A DNA stretch of 15,932 nt from JBMSHD01 sp049416425 (GTDB lineage: Bacteria; Pseudomonadota; Gammaproteobacteria; Francisellales; Francisellaceae): NCBI GenBank assembly GCA_049416425.1, contig JBMSHD010000044.1:1-15932 (forward strand), written 5' to 3'. Within the stretch, counting starts at the first letter, position 1. Every line of letters starts with the position of its first letter. The position numbers and the translations under genes are program-made. The notes under the pieces were generated by a model. The model saw only the letters and a program-made list of their open reading frames with translations, was not told the origin of the DNA and ran no database searches. Shown here one piece after another: positions 1 through 7,563 of this stretch.

Positions 1-96
1 ACATTGAAATCACTGCCTCAAGAGGCAATTATTAAAAATGGGGAGTTTTCAGTATCGTTAAATTTCTTTCGCCATTTTGGTGCAAATCTTGTATAG
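1..96 (+). CDS. 3' end of an unidentified gene (truncated by window edge)
   Basis: Frame 1 is open from the first base to a TAG at 94-96 and encodes 31 residues ending in NFFRHFGANLV. The composition is protein-like, but there is no family motif and the 5' part lies outside the window. If real, it overlaps or closely precedes the phosphoribosyltransferase-like gene, which would put both in one transcription unit. It could also be a chance open stretch, because 31 codons is short. No function can be assigned. Confidence 0.4.
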   Translation, partial: TLKSLPQEAIIKNGEFSVSLNFFRHFGANLV

Positions 97-1105
97 TGGT
101 GTTCCAGGAAAAACAGACCTGGTTATTCATATGTTATCGACTTTATGGCAATCTCAAGCCATTTCACTCTATCGGATTAACAGCGACAGCGATGTGATAT
201 CATTGATCGCCTCAACGCCTGAAACCCGTGCAATATGCAATGATCCAGCGGTTATGGGTATTGAATACACCCATCTTTTGCAAAAGGCAGCTGTTGCTAT
301 TTTAAAGAAGATGCAATCGTTGGCGATTACGACTTTGAAAGAACATGAAGCCATCGTGTTTAATGTATTAAGAGGAGGGCTCAATTTTGGGCTTCGAGAG
401 GCCTTGGCCGAAGCCTTTGGCTGGAATGAGCATGGATCGGCTTTTATCAGTGCTCAGCGGGCACGTATAAGCCCCGATGCCTCACAGTGGCATATCACCG
501 AGAGCGATTACAAGAAAGTCTATCTGCCGGATGAGGCAACGATTGTGCTGGGTGATGTCGTTGCCACCGGAACGAGCCTTCAACATGCGCTGGATATTCT
601 AGTGGGTGAGGTTGAGGCTCAGCAGACGACATTGAAATCGATTGTCTTTTTTACCATCGGTGGAAAGCGATCTGAAGAGATTATCAAAAAGCTGGATGTG
701 CTGTGTCGGCAAAAATTTCCGGATTATAGGCAGTCGGTTGTCATCTATCTTGAGGGGCGTTTTGCCGTGGCGAGTAAACAGACGGATCTTGATATCAAAA
801 TCGATGGTACTGACCTGCTGAGGACAGAGGAATCATTGATGGCGCCGGAATTTATCGAATCACAGTATGAAAATCCAGCCTATCCGCTGGAGCGTTGTAC
901 CATCTATGACGCCGGATCCAGAGCCTTTTGGTTGCCAGAGTACAAAAGCGATGTCAAAGAATACTGGCAGCAGATGCTGGAGCTTGCGAAAAATGGCAGA
1001 TCATTTGAGCAAGAGCTTAAGAAACGCTGTAATTGCTTGGATCAAAAACGGTTTAAGGCCGTTGATTTGGCCTCACTGTGCCAAGCGCAGATTGAAAAGT
1101 TTTAA
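77..1105 (+). CDS. Phosphoribosyltransferase-like protein, function unknown
   Basis: This 342-residue protein carries a PRPP-binding-loop motif of type I phosphoribosyltransferases at about residues 155-167 (TIVLGDVVATGTS; the usual form is hydrophobic-DD-TGxT/S). An LRGGLNFG segment at 98-105 resembles the pyrophosphate loop of uracil/adenine PRTases. In the first acidic pair the Asp is preceded by Gly (GD rather than DD). The ~170 residues after the loop (IGGKRSEE, then YLEGRFAVASK and onward) are longer than a minimal PRTase and probably form a family-specific C-terminal region. I do not recognise the exact family or its base substrate. The start is unsure: in-frame TTG 77, GTG 80 and TTG 89 have no clear Shine-Dalgarno and overlap the upstream frame. 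ATG 131 lies clear of it, with AGGAAAA some 18 bases before. Its stop overlaps the pabA stop on the other strand. Confidence 0.72.
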   Translation: MVQILYSGVPGKTDLVIHMLSTLWQSQAISLYRINSDSDVISLIASTPETRAICNDPAVMGIEYTHLLQKAAVAILKKMQSLAITTLKEHEAIVFNVLRGGLNFGLREALAEAFGWNEHGSAFISAQRARISPDASQWHITESDYKKVYLPDEATIVLGDVVATGTSLQHALDILVGEVEAQQTTLKSIVFFTIGGKRSEEIIKKLDVLCRQKFPDYRQSVVIYLEGRFAVASKQTDLDIKIDGTDLLRTEESLMAPEFIESQYENPAYPLERCTIYDAGSRAFWLPEYKSDVKEYWQQMLELAKNGRSFEQELKKRCNCLDQKRFKAVDLASLCQAQIEKF

Positions 1106-1668
1106 GTGAAAAAATTATGGAGCACAGTCAAACCGTGCTCGGTTAAATAAGCCTCGGGATGATACTGAATGCCACGGATCGGTAGTGATTGATGTGCAAT
1201 AGCCATAATCTCATCTTGAGCCGTTGTGGCGATGACTTGAAGCTGTGGTGCGTAAGTCATGGAATTGGGATCGATAATCAGTGAATGATAGCGCGTCACG
1301 ACCATCTTCTTATTGAGTCCGCGATAGATTGGATCATGATTCTGCGGATAAATCTGACTTAACTGTCCATGCATGATGTTATCGGCGGGAATGATTTCGG
1401 CGCCAAAATACTGAGCGATAAGCTGGTGTCCGAGGCAAATACCCAGAAGCGGTTTTTGTTTTTCAACGATCACATCAAGAAGTGGATAGAGATGCAGCAA
1501 TTCAGTCGGGTGTCCGGGACCCGGACCGATGATGATATGAGTGTATTTTTCAATATTGATTCCCTGAACATGATCGGTTGTGACCTTATCGACAGCTAAA
1601 CCCAGTTGGGTGATATAATCGCTTAAGATGGCGCTAAAGGAGTCAAAATGGTCGATAAATAAAATCAT
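1102..1668 (-). CDS. pabA: Aminodeoxychorismate synthase glutamine amidotransferase subunit (PabA)
   Basis: This class I glutamine amidotransferase of 188 residues has the usual length for PabA/TrpG. It hydrolyses glutamine and passes ammonia to PabB to make 4-amino-4-deoxychorismate for folate synthesis. Visible landmarks are the N-terminal DHFDSFS, the oxyanion-side GPGPGHP (48-54), the nucleophile elbow GICLGHQ with Cys78, and IQYHPEA with His170 and Glu172, which completes the triad. The start ATG overlaps the stop of the PabB-PabC fusion as ATGA (1665-1668), a sign of translational coupling. It is the last gene of the ligase-pabBC-pabA unit. PabA and TrpG cannot be separated by sequence alone, and some genomes share one amphibolic subunit. 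Its position after an ADC-type synthase supports PabA. The 3' end runs into the convergent PRTase-like gene with a 4-base overlap and no terminator between. Confidence 0.93.
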   Translation of the reverse strand: MILFIDHFDSFSAILSDYITQLGLAVDKVTTDHVQGINIEKYTHIIIGPGPGHPTELLHLYPLLDVIVEKQKPLLGICLGHQLIAQYFGAEIIPADNIMHGQLSQIYPQNHDPIYRGLNKKMVVTRYHSLIIDPNSMTYAPQLQVIATTAQDEIMAIAHQSLPIRGIQYHPEAYLTEHGLTVLHNFFT

Positions 1669-3470
1669 GATAACAAGGCCTGATCGGATAGTTTGGCTCG
1701 ATTTTTACCACGAATAGAGTTGATAAGATAGATGCTCTCGGCGCTTTTAAGATCGGTAACCGTCAAGGACTTCTCGCATGCCTGATCCTGCTTAATTTCA
1801 AGTTGTCGGGCAATACCTGGCAGAAGTCCATCCTCGACAGGCGGCGTATAACATTGTCCCTCGATGATCACAAGAATATTATGAAAGCGTGACTCGGTGA
1901 TATGTCCCAATTCATTGATAAAGATAAGCTCACTGTGTGGGCGGTTGCCGAGGTATTTCTCATGCATCGCCGTATAGAAGCCCCGAGTGGAATCATCGTC
2001 CGTTTTGTGTTGAAATAAGGGGTTGGTGCTGTCGATGGGCTCAGGGCAAATAAACAGTTCAACAGGGCGTGAGGGGTCGATTTTAATGATCTTTGAGTGT
2101 TCAATGAGGTGGCTGCCATCATGACTGATCTCGATGCGAACCTTGTAGGCGTTATCATCTGGCAGTGTTAATGCATAATCTGTCAGTGCCTTTTGAATGC
2201 CGCTGATCTCGATCGACCAGCATAGGGAATCGGCCGTTTTATTCAAGCGCGCCATATAGTCAGGCAGGTGCTCGATATGGTGATATTGAGCATAGAGGCT
2301 TTCAATAAGGTGAAATTGAGGGCGATAATTTTGATGAATAAAATGAAGTTTATCACGCATTTCCTGCCATTCTTCCTGTTGGTTGGATTGGATGGTAAAG
2401 CCACCGCCGACACCAAATTGTAGTCGATTATTTTCAATTTCAATGGTGCGGATGGCGACGCTAAAGCACATATCGTTATTCGGTAAGATGTAGCCGATGC
2501 TGCCGGTGTAGACCCCGCGCGGCGGCTCGAGTTCATGGATAATCTCGATGGTTCGGCGTTTTGGCGCGCCGGTGATGGAGCCACAGGGAAACAGATTTTC
2601 AAGCAGCGTTTTCAGCTCGATGTTTTGATCGAGCCGACCTTCTATGGTGGAGATCATCTGATAGACGCTTTGATAGGCTTCAATTTGAAATGGTTTTGAG
2701 ACTTCAACGGAGCCGCTGTCGCAGATTTTAGCCAGATCATTGCGCAACAGATCGATAATGATAAGATTCTCGGCTCTATTTTTGCCATCGTGTTTCAAAA
2801 ACTCATAGGAATCATGGTCTTTTTGGGGATCGGAAAATCGGGCTGATGTGCCTTTCATCGGTTTGACCGTTATTCTATCGTCCTGTTTTTTGAAAAAAAG
2901 CTCGGGTGAGAACGACAGGATCTGCTTGGGCAAAAACGGCAGATAGGCACTGAATCGTACCGCCTGGCGTTTTTTGATCTGCTGGTAAAGTGTCTGCGAA
3001 TTCAGCGTGCTTTTAAGCGCTATTCGTTTGGTAAAATTAACCTGATAGCTGTCTCCGGCGCCAAGGCGGGTCAAAATATAGTCGAAATCTCGTTGATATT
3101 GTGTCTTATCCAGTCTGTCATACATCAATGAAATGGCACCGCTATCTGCCATCGGTATGCTTTCCTGTTTATAGGTTGAGTATTTCTTCATGTTCTTAAA
3201 TGCGGTGAAATGAAGAAGTGGTTTTGGGTCAGAGGGGCTTTGCAGGTGAAACAGCACAGGATTTAAATAATAGGCGGCCTCATAGCTGATATAACCGACA
3301 AGATATAGCTCTTGCTGCTGTAATTGGGGAATACGGCCAAGGCATTTTTGCAAGGAGGCGGCATCATTAGCGATAAGCTCGCAGACTGGCATATCGAAAT
3401 AATAGCAGTCACAGGCCTTGCTATCTAGCGTATTTTCAAGCAGCGCAAAAGGCGCCAGATTAGTGTTCAT
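1665..3470 (-). CDS. pabB: PabB-PabC fusion: aminodeoxychorismate synthase component I plus 4-amino-4-deoxychorismate lyase
   Basis: The 601-residue protein joins a chorismate-utilising domain (about 1-380) to a PLP fold-type IV lyase domain (about 388-601). The PabB half shows VKPMKGT, whose Lys206 stands where aminodeoxychorismate synthases have the nucleophilic Lys and anthranilate synthases have Ala. It also has NLIIIDLLRNDL and GSITGAPKRRT (297-307). The PabC half shows HKT with Lys489 as the probable PLP lysine, TESRFHN (525-531) and LLPGIAR (549-555). Together the domains convert chorismate, using ammonia from PabA, into p-aminobenzoate and pyruvate. The reading frame continues upstream to 3590 inside the ligase gene. 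ATG 3470 is preferred because it gives an 11-base overlap with the ligase and starts right at conserved sequence. No TrpE-type feedback motif was recognised. Confidence 0.92.
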   Translation of the reverse strand: MNTNLAPFALLENTLDSKACDCYYFDMPVCELIANDAASLQKCLGRIPQLQQQELYLVGYISYEAAYYLNPVLFHLQSPSDPKPLLHFTAFKNMKKYSTYKQESIPMADSGAISLMYDRLDKTQYQRDFDYILTRLGAGDSYQVNFTKRIALKSTLNSQTLYQQIKKRQAVRFSAYLPFLPKQILSFSPELFFKKQDDRITVKPMKGTSARFSDPQKDHDSYEFLKHDGKNRAENLIIIDLLRNDLAKICDSGSVEVSKPFQIEAYQSVYQMISTIEGRLDQNIELKTLLENLFPCGSITGAPKRRTIEIIHELEPPRGVYTGSIGYILPNNDMCFSVAIRTIEIENNRLQFGVGGGFTIQSNQQEEWQEMRDKLHFIHQNYRPQFHLIESLYAQYHHIEHLPDYMARLNKTADSLCWSIEISGIQKALTDYALTLPDDNAYKVRIEISHDGSHLIEHSKIIKIDPSRPVELFICPEPIDSTNPLFQHKTDDDSTRGFYTAMHEKYLGNRPHSELIFINELGHITESRFHNILVIIEGQCYTPPVEDGLLPGIARQLEIKQDQACEKSLTVTDLKSAESIYLINSIRGKNRAKLSDQALLS

Positions 3471-4953
3471 TAATGATTCTCGCGAGCTGATGTCTATCGA
3501 TTTTTCCGGTGATATTTTTAGGGATTTTATCAAAAAAAACAAGCGTATCCGGCATTTTATAGTCGGCAATTTTATCATGCAAGAAATCACGAATCATGGC
3601 AAGACTGGGTTTGTTGTGATTTTTATTCATGCTGATGCAGGCGACAAGTTTTTGCCCCCATATTCTATCTTTCTTACCGACGATAACGTTCTCGACCATG
3701 CCTGGAAAATCAGCGAGTCTCGCTTCAATCTCAAGTGGAGAGATATTGGAGCCGCCTTTGATGATGATATCTTTGAGGCGACCCAGAAAGAGAATATGAT
3801 CATCATCGACTTTTTTGGCAATGTCACCGGTTCTCAGCCAGTCATCGTCATGATCAAGCGGATGCATGGGGCTTTTAAGATAAAGCTCACCGGTATCTGA
3901 GCCGGGCGTAAAGGGCGTAACTTTGAACTCGATATCATCAAACAGACGTATTTTATTGTTTATGGGTTCATCGGCTGTGTTTTGGCCATAGCCGTAGATT
4001 TCCGTCATGCCGATGCCATTGTATAACGGTGTTTTAAAGACCTGAAAAAAACGCTTTTTAAGCCAGGGCTGCAGCTGATCTCCGGCGATCATGGCAAAAC
4101 GCAATTGGTAACGGAAATCTGGATCTTCTTCACAGAGCTCAATTAAAAAATGATACATGGTCGGCAGAAGGCAGAGGCTTGTAATTGAGTTCGTTTGCAA
4201 CGCCTGTTTGATGGCGTATGGATCAAATTGTGGCAGGATCACGATTGTAAGCCCCATGACCAGTGCCGGCAGTAACTGATAGGAAAAGGCGCAGGCATGG
4301 TTGACAGAAAGTGCCATCAACAGCCGGTCATCTTTGTGAAGTCCAAGATCAAATGGACGCTTGTAAGCATAATCCAGAATTTGTTTTAGGCTGTGGCGGT
4401 GCAGATTGTAACGCCCTCCAGAGCCTGAGCTGATATGAGTGGTGATGCTGGTTTTTTTAGATGGTTTGTCGTTGGTAATGGGCGACTTTGATTCGTCCTT
4501 ATCACCGTTATCGATCATCACTGCAGACAGATAGGCGACAGGTTGTTCAATAATTTCATAATCAAGTTTATGGTTCTGACAAAACCGTATAAATTCAGAA
4601 TCGAGCTGATGCGATTCGAGATAGACTCTATCCGTGTTAAGCGTCTTCAAAATCTCGATGAGCTCTTTGGCTTTAAGACGAGGATTGATCGCCACACAGT
4701 CGATGCCGCCAATCCATGAGGCCAGATAAAGACAGATGTTAAGCGGCGAGTTATTGAGACTAAAGGCCAGACGGCGAATTTTACGCTGGCTCAAAAATTG
4801 GCCGAGTGCTCGACTGGTGTTGACTAACCAGCTAAAGCTGTAATGTTGGTTTTCATAGATCAACGCGGTTTTAGACTGAAAGTTATGCACATGAAGCATG
4901 AAAGCCTTAATATTGCAGGCATGTTCAGGCATTGACATTGCTTCGCGTTTCAT
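3460..4953 (-). CDS. ANL-superfamily AMP-forming acyl/aryl ligase, substrate unknown
   Basis: This adenylate-forming enzyme activates a carboxylate with ATP and usually transfers it to CoA or a carrier protein. In the 497-residue form (ATG 4953) the family motifs are a P-loop-like SSGSGGRYN (175-183), YNGIGMTE (311-318), WLRTGD (374-377 for RTGD), GRLKD (391-395), IIKGGSNISPLEIE, and ITGK with the catalytic C-terminal Lys484. The P-loop is degenerate: the usual [ST]-S-G-T-T-G-x-P-K lacks its closing Pro-Lys. There is no signal peptide or membrane segment. The gene is first in the unit and overlaps pabBC by 11 bases, so an aromatic or folate-linked substrate is possible but unproven. The frame extends upstream to a GTG at 4995, and ATGs at 4938 and 4932 are also possible. 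No candidate has a convincing Shine-Dalgarno. Confidence 0.87.
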   Translation of the reverse strand: MKREAMSMPEHACNIKAFMLHVHNFQSKTALIYENQHYSFSWLVNTSRALGQFLSQRKIRRLAFSLNNSPLNICLYLASWIGGIDCVAINPRLKAKELIEILKTLNTDRVYLESHQLDSEFIRFCQNHKLDYEIIEQPVAYLSAVMIDNGDKDESKSPITNDKPSKKTSITTHISSGSGGRYNLHRHSLKQILDYAYKRPFDLGLHKDDRLLMALSVNHACAFSYQLLPALVMGLTIVILPQFDPYAIKQALQTNSITSLCLLPTMYHFLIELCEEDPDFRYQLRFAMIAGDQLQPWLKKRFFQVFKTPLYNGIGMTEIYGYGQNTADEPINNKIRLFDDIEFKVTPFTPGSDTGELYLKSPMHPLDHDDDWLRTGDIAKKVDDDHILFLGRLKDIIIKGGSNISPLEIEARLADFPGMVENVIVGKKDRIWGQKLVACISMNKNHNKPSLAMIRDFLHDKIADYKMPDTLVFFDKIPKNITGKIDRHQLARIINEH

Positions 4954-5029
4954 TTTTTCATCTGTAATAGGGTGATTTTTCAGAGCATTCGGCACGATGA
5001 TTTATCAGCGCATTATCATTAATGCCACT

Positions 5030-5058
5030 ACTATACCATCATGTTTTTCGGCATTCGA
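5030..5058 (-). promoter_or_regulatory. Putative extended -10 promoter of the ligase-pabBC-pabA unit
   Basis: Read on the minus strand, TATAGT (5030-5035) is preceded by TGG, matching the extended -10 form TGnTATAnT. A weak -35-like TCGAAT lies 17 bases upstream (5053-5058). It sits between the MFS stop (5092) and the ligase start and would begin transcription near 5023. No terminator separates it from the MFS gene, so read-through is also possible. Confidence 0.5.
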
Positions 5059-5091
5059 GCAAGAATTGGTAATTATTGCGGTTTTTGGGTA

Positions 5092-6372
5092 TTATCCCAA
5101 GATATGCATTTCCTGCTGCGATTTGCAGAAACTCTCTTTGACACCGAATACGGCCATAAACAGGCTGAGGCTTGCGAATATAACGATGAATAAAAAGCCC
5201 AGACGATAATCGTGCAGCGTGAAATGTGTTCCTCCTGCCAGGTGTGTCAAAATAAAACCCATCGTCGGCGCAATGATGGAGGCAATGATCATGATCATGG
5301 CATTATTAAAGCCGAGACCTGCGGCGATATACTGGCTCTGACACTGCTCGGCGATAGCGGCAAAACCGATGCTTTGACCGCTGGCTCCCAATCCCAGACA
5401 AAAAAAGCTGATGAGGAGCAACAGAGGTATATGCGTGAAATAAAAGATACAGATCAAAGCCACTATAACCAGAATGCTGGCGAAAATCATCGGTGTTCGT
5501 CTGCGTTTGATGCGATCAGAGATAAAGCCGATGACTGGGCAGCCTATGGCATAGCCGAGCCAGGATAAGGTGATCATGTAGGAAGAAAAACCGCTGGAAT
5601 AGCCGTTTAATTGCAGAAAGAGTTTGCCTTCATTTTCAGATAGATATTCGATGGCGAAATAAACAAAGGCGGAGAATAAAGCAATAAACCAGGTTTGGCG
5701 TATGCTTAAGATCTTCATCAGGCTTTTGAGCACAGGCTCATGAATCTCAACCTTTTTAAAGCTCATCGCATCACCGCCTTTATGGCGGTTGTTCTTGACA
5801 AATGCCAGCGCCAATAAAGCGATAATGATGCCACTGGCACCGATAACAAAAAAGATCATACGCCAGTTTGAATGATCATCATGTGCCATGGCATTTAAGG
5901 GACCTGCGGCAAGCATGGGCCCCAGGGTGCCGATAAACTGAGACAGACCGATAAACAGAGCGATATGTCGGTGTGGCATCCAGTCATAGACGGCAACAAG
6001 AAGACAGACAAAACCAAAAGCCGATCCGATTCCCATCAGTACGCGTAAGATCACGGCGATAGGAAAGTTGAAAGCCAGTCCGAATAAAAACGTCGCCACG
6101 GCACAGAAAACAACGGCTATAGTCAGGGTTTTTTTGAGCCCAAAGCGTGCGGTGATAAAGCCGACGGGAAGCTGCATGAAGCCATAGGCCAGCTGATAAG
6201 CCGTTGAGCTTATGATGGCAAAGGTTAAGGCATTTAAATGAAGATCGGCCATAATCGGTGTTTGAAAGGTGCCGATGATAGTTCTTAGCAGAAACTCATA
6301 GAGAAAAAACAGCGCACAGATTACCCAGATGAACGTTCCGATCGCGTTAAAGGACAGATCCTTATTCTTCAT
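5092..6372 (-). CDS. Major facilitator superfamily transporter, Pht-like in style
   Basis: This is a 426-residue inner-membrane carrier with about twelve hydrophobic segments and the MFS loop 2-3 motif A in the form GFITARFGLKKT (71-82), with Ala where the usual Asp stands. A central cytoplasmic loop rich in charge (KNNRHKGGDAMSFKK) divides the two halves. The opening FFLYEFLLRTIIGTFQ and the following TAYQLAYGFMQLPVG remind me of the phagosomal (Pht-type) amino-acid or nucleoside transporters of intracellular gammaproteobacteria; that is recall, not a search. The frame opens at 6399, but ATG 6372 is chosen. It is preceded by GGAAGAGG at a good distance and overlaps the AstE-like gene by 11 bases, so the two are translationally coupled. 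The substrate is unknown; a metabolite linked to its partner is the natural guess. Confidence 0.88.
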   Translation of the reverse strand: MKNKDLSFNAIGTFIWVICALFFLYEFLLRTIIGTFQTPIMADLHLNALTFAIISSTAYQLAYGFMQLPVGFITARFGLKKTLTIAVVFCAVATFLFGLAFNFPIAVILRVLMGIGSAFGFVCLLVAVYDWMPHRHIALFIGLSQFIGTLGPMLAAGPLNAMAHDDHSNWRMIFFVIGASGIIIALLALAFVKNNRHKGGDAMSFKKVEIHEPVLKSLMKILSIRQTWFIALFSAFVYFAIEYLSENEGKLFLQLNGYSSGFSSYMITLSWLGYAIGCPVIGFISDRIKRRRTPMIFASILVIVALICIFYFTHIPLLLLISFFCLGLGASGQSIGFAAIAEQCQSQYIAAGLGFNNAMIMIIASIIAPTMGFILTHLAGGTHFTLHDYRLGFLFIVIFASLSLFMAVFGVKESFCKSQQEMHILG

Positions 6373-7381
6373 CGGGTTGTGCCTCTTCCCATTCTTCAAT
6401 AGTCAACTCAGCTTTGTCATTATCGAGAAAAGCGGCGACTTTGACGATACGCTGCCCCTCATAGATCAGAGGATGATTGTTAATACCAACGACGATGCCA
6501 TCAAATGGGCATTTGATCTTCTCGGCAAAATCAGGACTCAACGGGTCGCTGATACTGCCGATGTTCTGCCCAGTGGTGATCATCTCACCCAGCGAGATAT
6601 CGGTGTGAAAAATACCGCTTTTTGGCGATAAAAGCCAATCATCATTCTGTGAGAAGACCGGTTTGATCGGTTCATGGGGGCTCGTGGCATCATCGATCAT
6701 CTCCAGTGCCTTCATCGTATTTAGAATGCCCTGAACACCAACGGAGATTGCTGTTTCATTGAATCTTAGCGCCTCGCCGGCTTCATAGACGAGAAAGGGG
6801 ATATGCAGACTATCCAGCGTTTCGCGTAAGGAGTTGGGTTTGACTTCAACATCGGTAACCACTGGCGCTTGAAAGTGGCGAGCCAGATGTCGGGATCTCT
6901 GAGCCTTAAGATCACAGTAGATCTGAGGCAGGATCTCGTGATTGAGCTCACCGGTTTGAAGCTCGATACAGCCGTCGGCTTTTTTAAGTATCTCATGCGT
7001 CAATGTATATGCGATGCGCTGACCATAAGAACCGCTTTCATCGCCGGGAAAACAGGAGGTCAGATCGCGTCCTGAGGGTGAGGTTTTTGGGTAATGAGAC
7101 AGGGCAAAGACATTGAGCACAGGGATGGTGATCAGTGTGCCTTTAAGGTTGTCGATGCGTGAATCGGCTGTCAGACGATTGATGATCTCGATACCGTTTA
7201 ATTCAAACCCTTGTGTGGTGGATAATACCACCAGTGTGGCTCCAGATTCTTTGCCGTGAAACACACGAATCGGCATATACATGGGGGCGCAGGAATAAAG
7301 TTCGGGCAGGGGGAGGGCAAGATTGGCGCGCTCTCCTGGATAGACCTGACTGTCACATATTTTTAATTTACTGTTTTTCAT
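6362..7381 (-). CDS. AstE/AspA-family (succinylglutamate desuccinylase/aspartoacylase-like) protein lacking zinc-ligand histidines
   Basis: The 339-residue protein has the architecture of the long AstE/AspA family: a carboxypeptidase-like domain (about 20-235) and a C-terminal barrel resembling biotinyl/lipoyl domains (LSPKSGIFHTDISLGE to the end). In active members zinc is held by H-x-x-E near the N-terminus and by the His of DLHxG. Here the first site reads TQGFELNG (Gln57, Glu60) and the second reads ELQTG (Gln142), so both histidines are glutamine. The substrate-binding DLNRxFPG reads DLTSCFPG (106-113), while Glu200 of VYEAG remains. The frame is intact, so the gene looks maintained. Either it is a non-hydrolytic binding protein or it uses other chemistry. 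The gene is coupled to the MFS transporter behind it. The frame extends to TTG 7411; ATG 7381 is preferred, though the Shine-Dalgarno is weak. Confidence 0.82.
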   Translation of the reverse strand: MKNSKLKICDSQVYPGERANLALPLPELYSCAPMYMPIRVFHGKESGATLVVLSTTQGFELNGIEIINRLTADSRIDNLKGTLITIPVLNVFALSHYPKTSPSGRDLTSCFPGDESGSYGQRIAYTLTHEILKKADGCIELQTGELNHEILPQIYCDLKAQRSRHLARHFQAPVVTDVEVKPNSLRETLDSLHIPFLVYEAGEALRFNETAISVGVQGILNTMKALEMIDDATSPHEPIKPVFSQNDDWLLSPKSGIFHTDISLGEMITTGQNIGSISDPLSPDFAEKIKCPFDGIVVGINNHPLIYEGQRIVKVAAFLDNDKAELTIEEWEEAQPDEE

Positions 7382-7448
7382 CGAATTTTCATCTTTATTT
7401 ATTGAACACAATTATTGATTTCGCTCATAGCGATTGAAAGATAAATGC

Positions 7449-7478
7449 ATTATCTTAAATGTTTTAGCATAGCAGAAA
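7449..7478 (-). promoter_or_regulatory. Weak candidate promoter for the AstE-like/MFS unit
   Basis: On the minus strand GATAAT (7449-7454) lies 18 bases after TTTCTG (7473-7478). The -10 differs from consensus at one base and the -35 is poor. A small hairpin, TCGCT-CAT-AGCGA (7421-7433), would fall in the resulting leader. Confidence 0.3.
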
Positions 7479-7504
7479 CGCTTTAAAACACAGCGATTTA
7501 AGTG

Positions 7505-7549
7505 TCTGTATTTTTAAATCTTTGATATCTAAACATGAATAGATACAGA
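7505..7549 (-). other. Nested inverted repeats after queE, possible RNA structure
   Basis: The gap after queE contains TCTGTAT (7505-7511) and its complement ATACAGA (7543-7549), plus an inner pair TATCTA (7526-7531) and TAGATA (7540-7545). The right arms share three bases (7543-7545), so the two stems exclude each other. No T-run follows, so it is not a standard terminator. It may be 3' processing structure for the queDE transcript, or chance in AT-rich DNA. Confidence 0.3.
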
Positions 7550-7563
7550 TTGCAAGGATGAAT

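Noticed and set aside
14..27. Palindrome TGCCTC-AA-GAGGCA as a terminator
   Set aside because: The stem is short, no T-run follows, and it lies within an open frame that continues to 96.
3471..3590. Longer PabB start at 3590
   Set aside because: It would overlap the ligase by 131 bases, including its catalytic-Lys region, and the added residues are basic and unlike PabB.
3418..3900. 160-codon plus-strand open frame
   Set aside because: It lies fully antisense to the 3' end of the ligase and the 5' end of pabBC, both with clear family motifs, and encodes nothing recognisable.
5085..5100. Hairpin TTGGG/CCCAA at the MFS stop as a terminator
   Set aside because: On the transcribed (minus) strand it is followed by A and C residues, not T, so it does not fit an intrinsic terminator.
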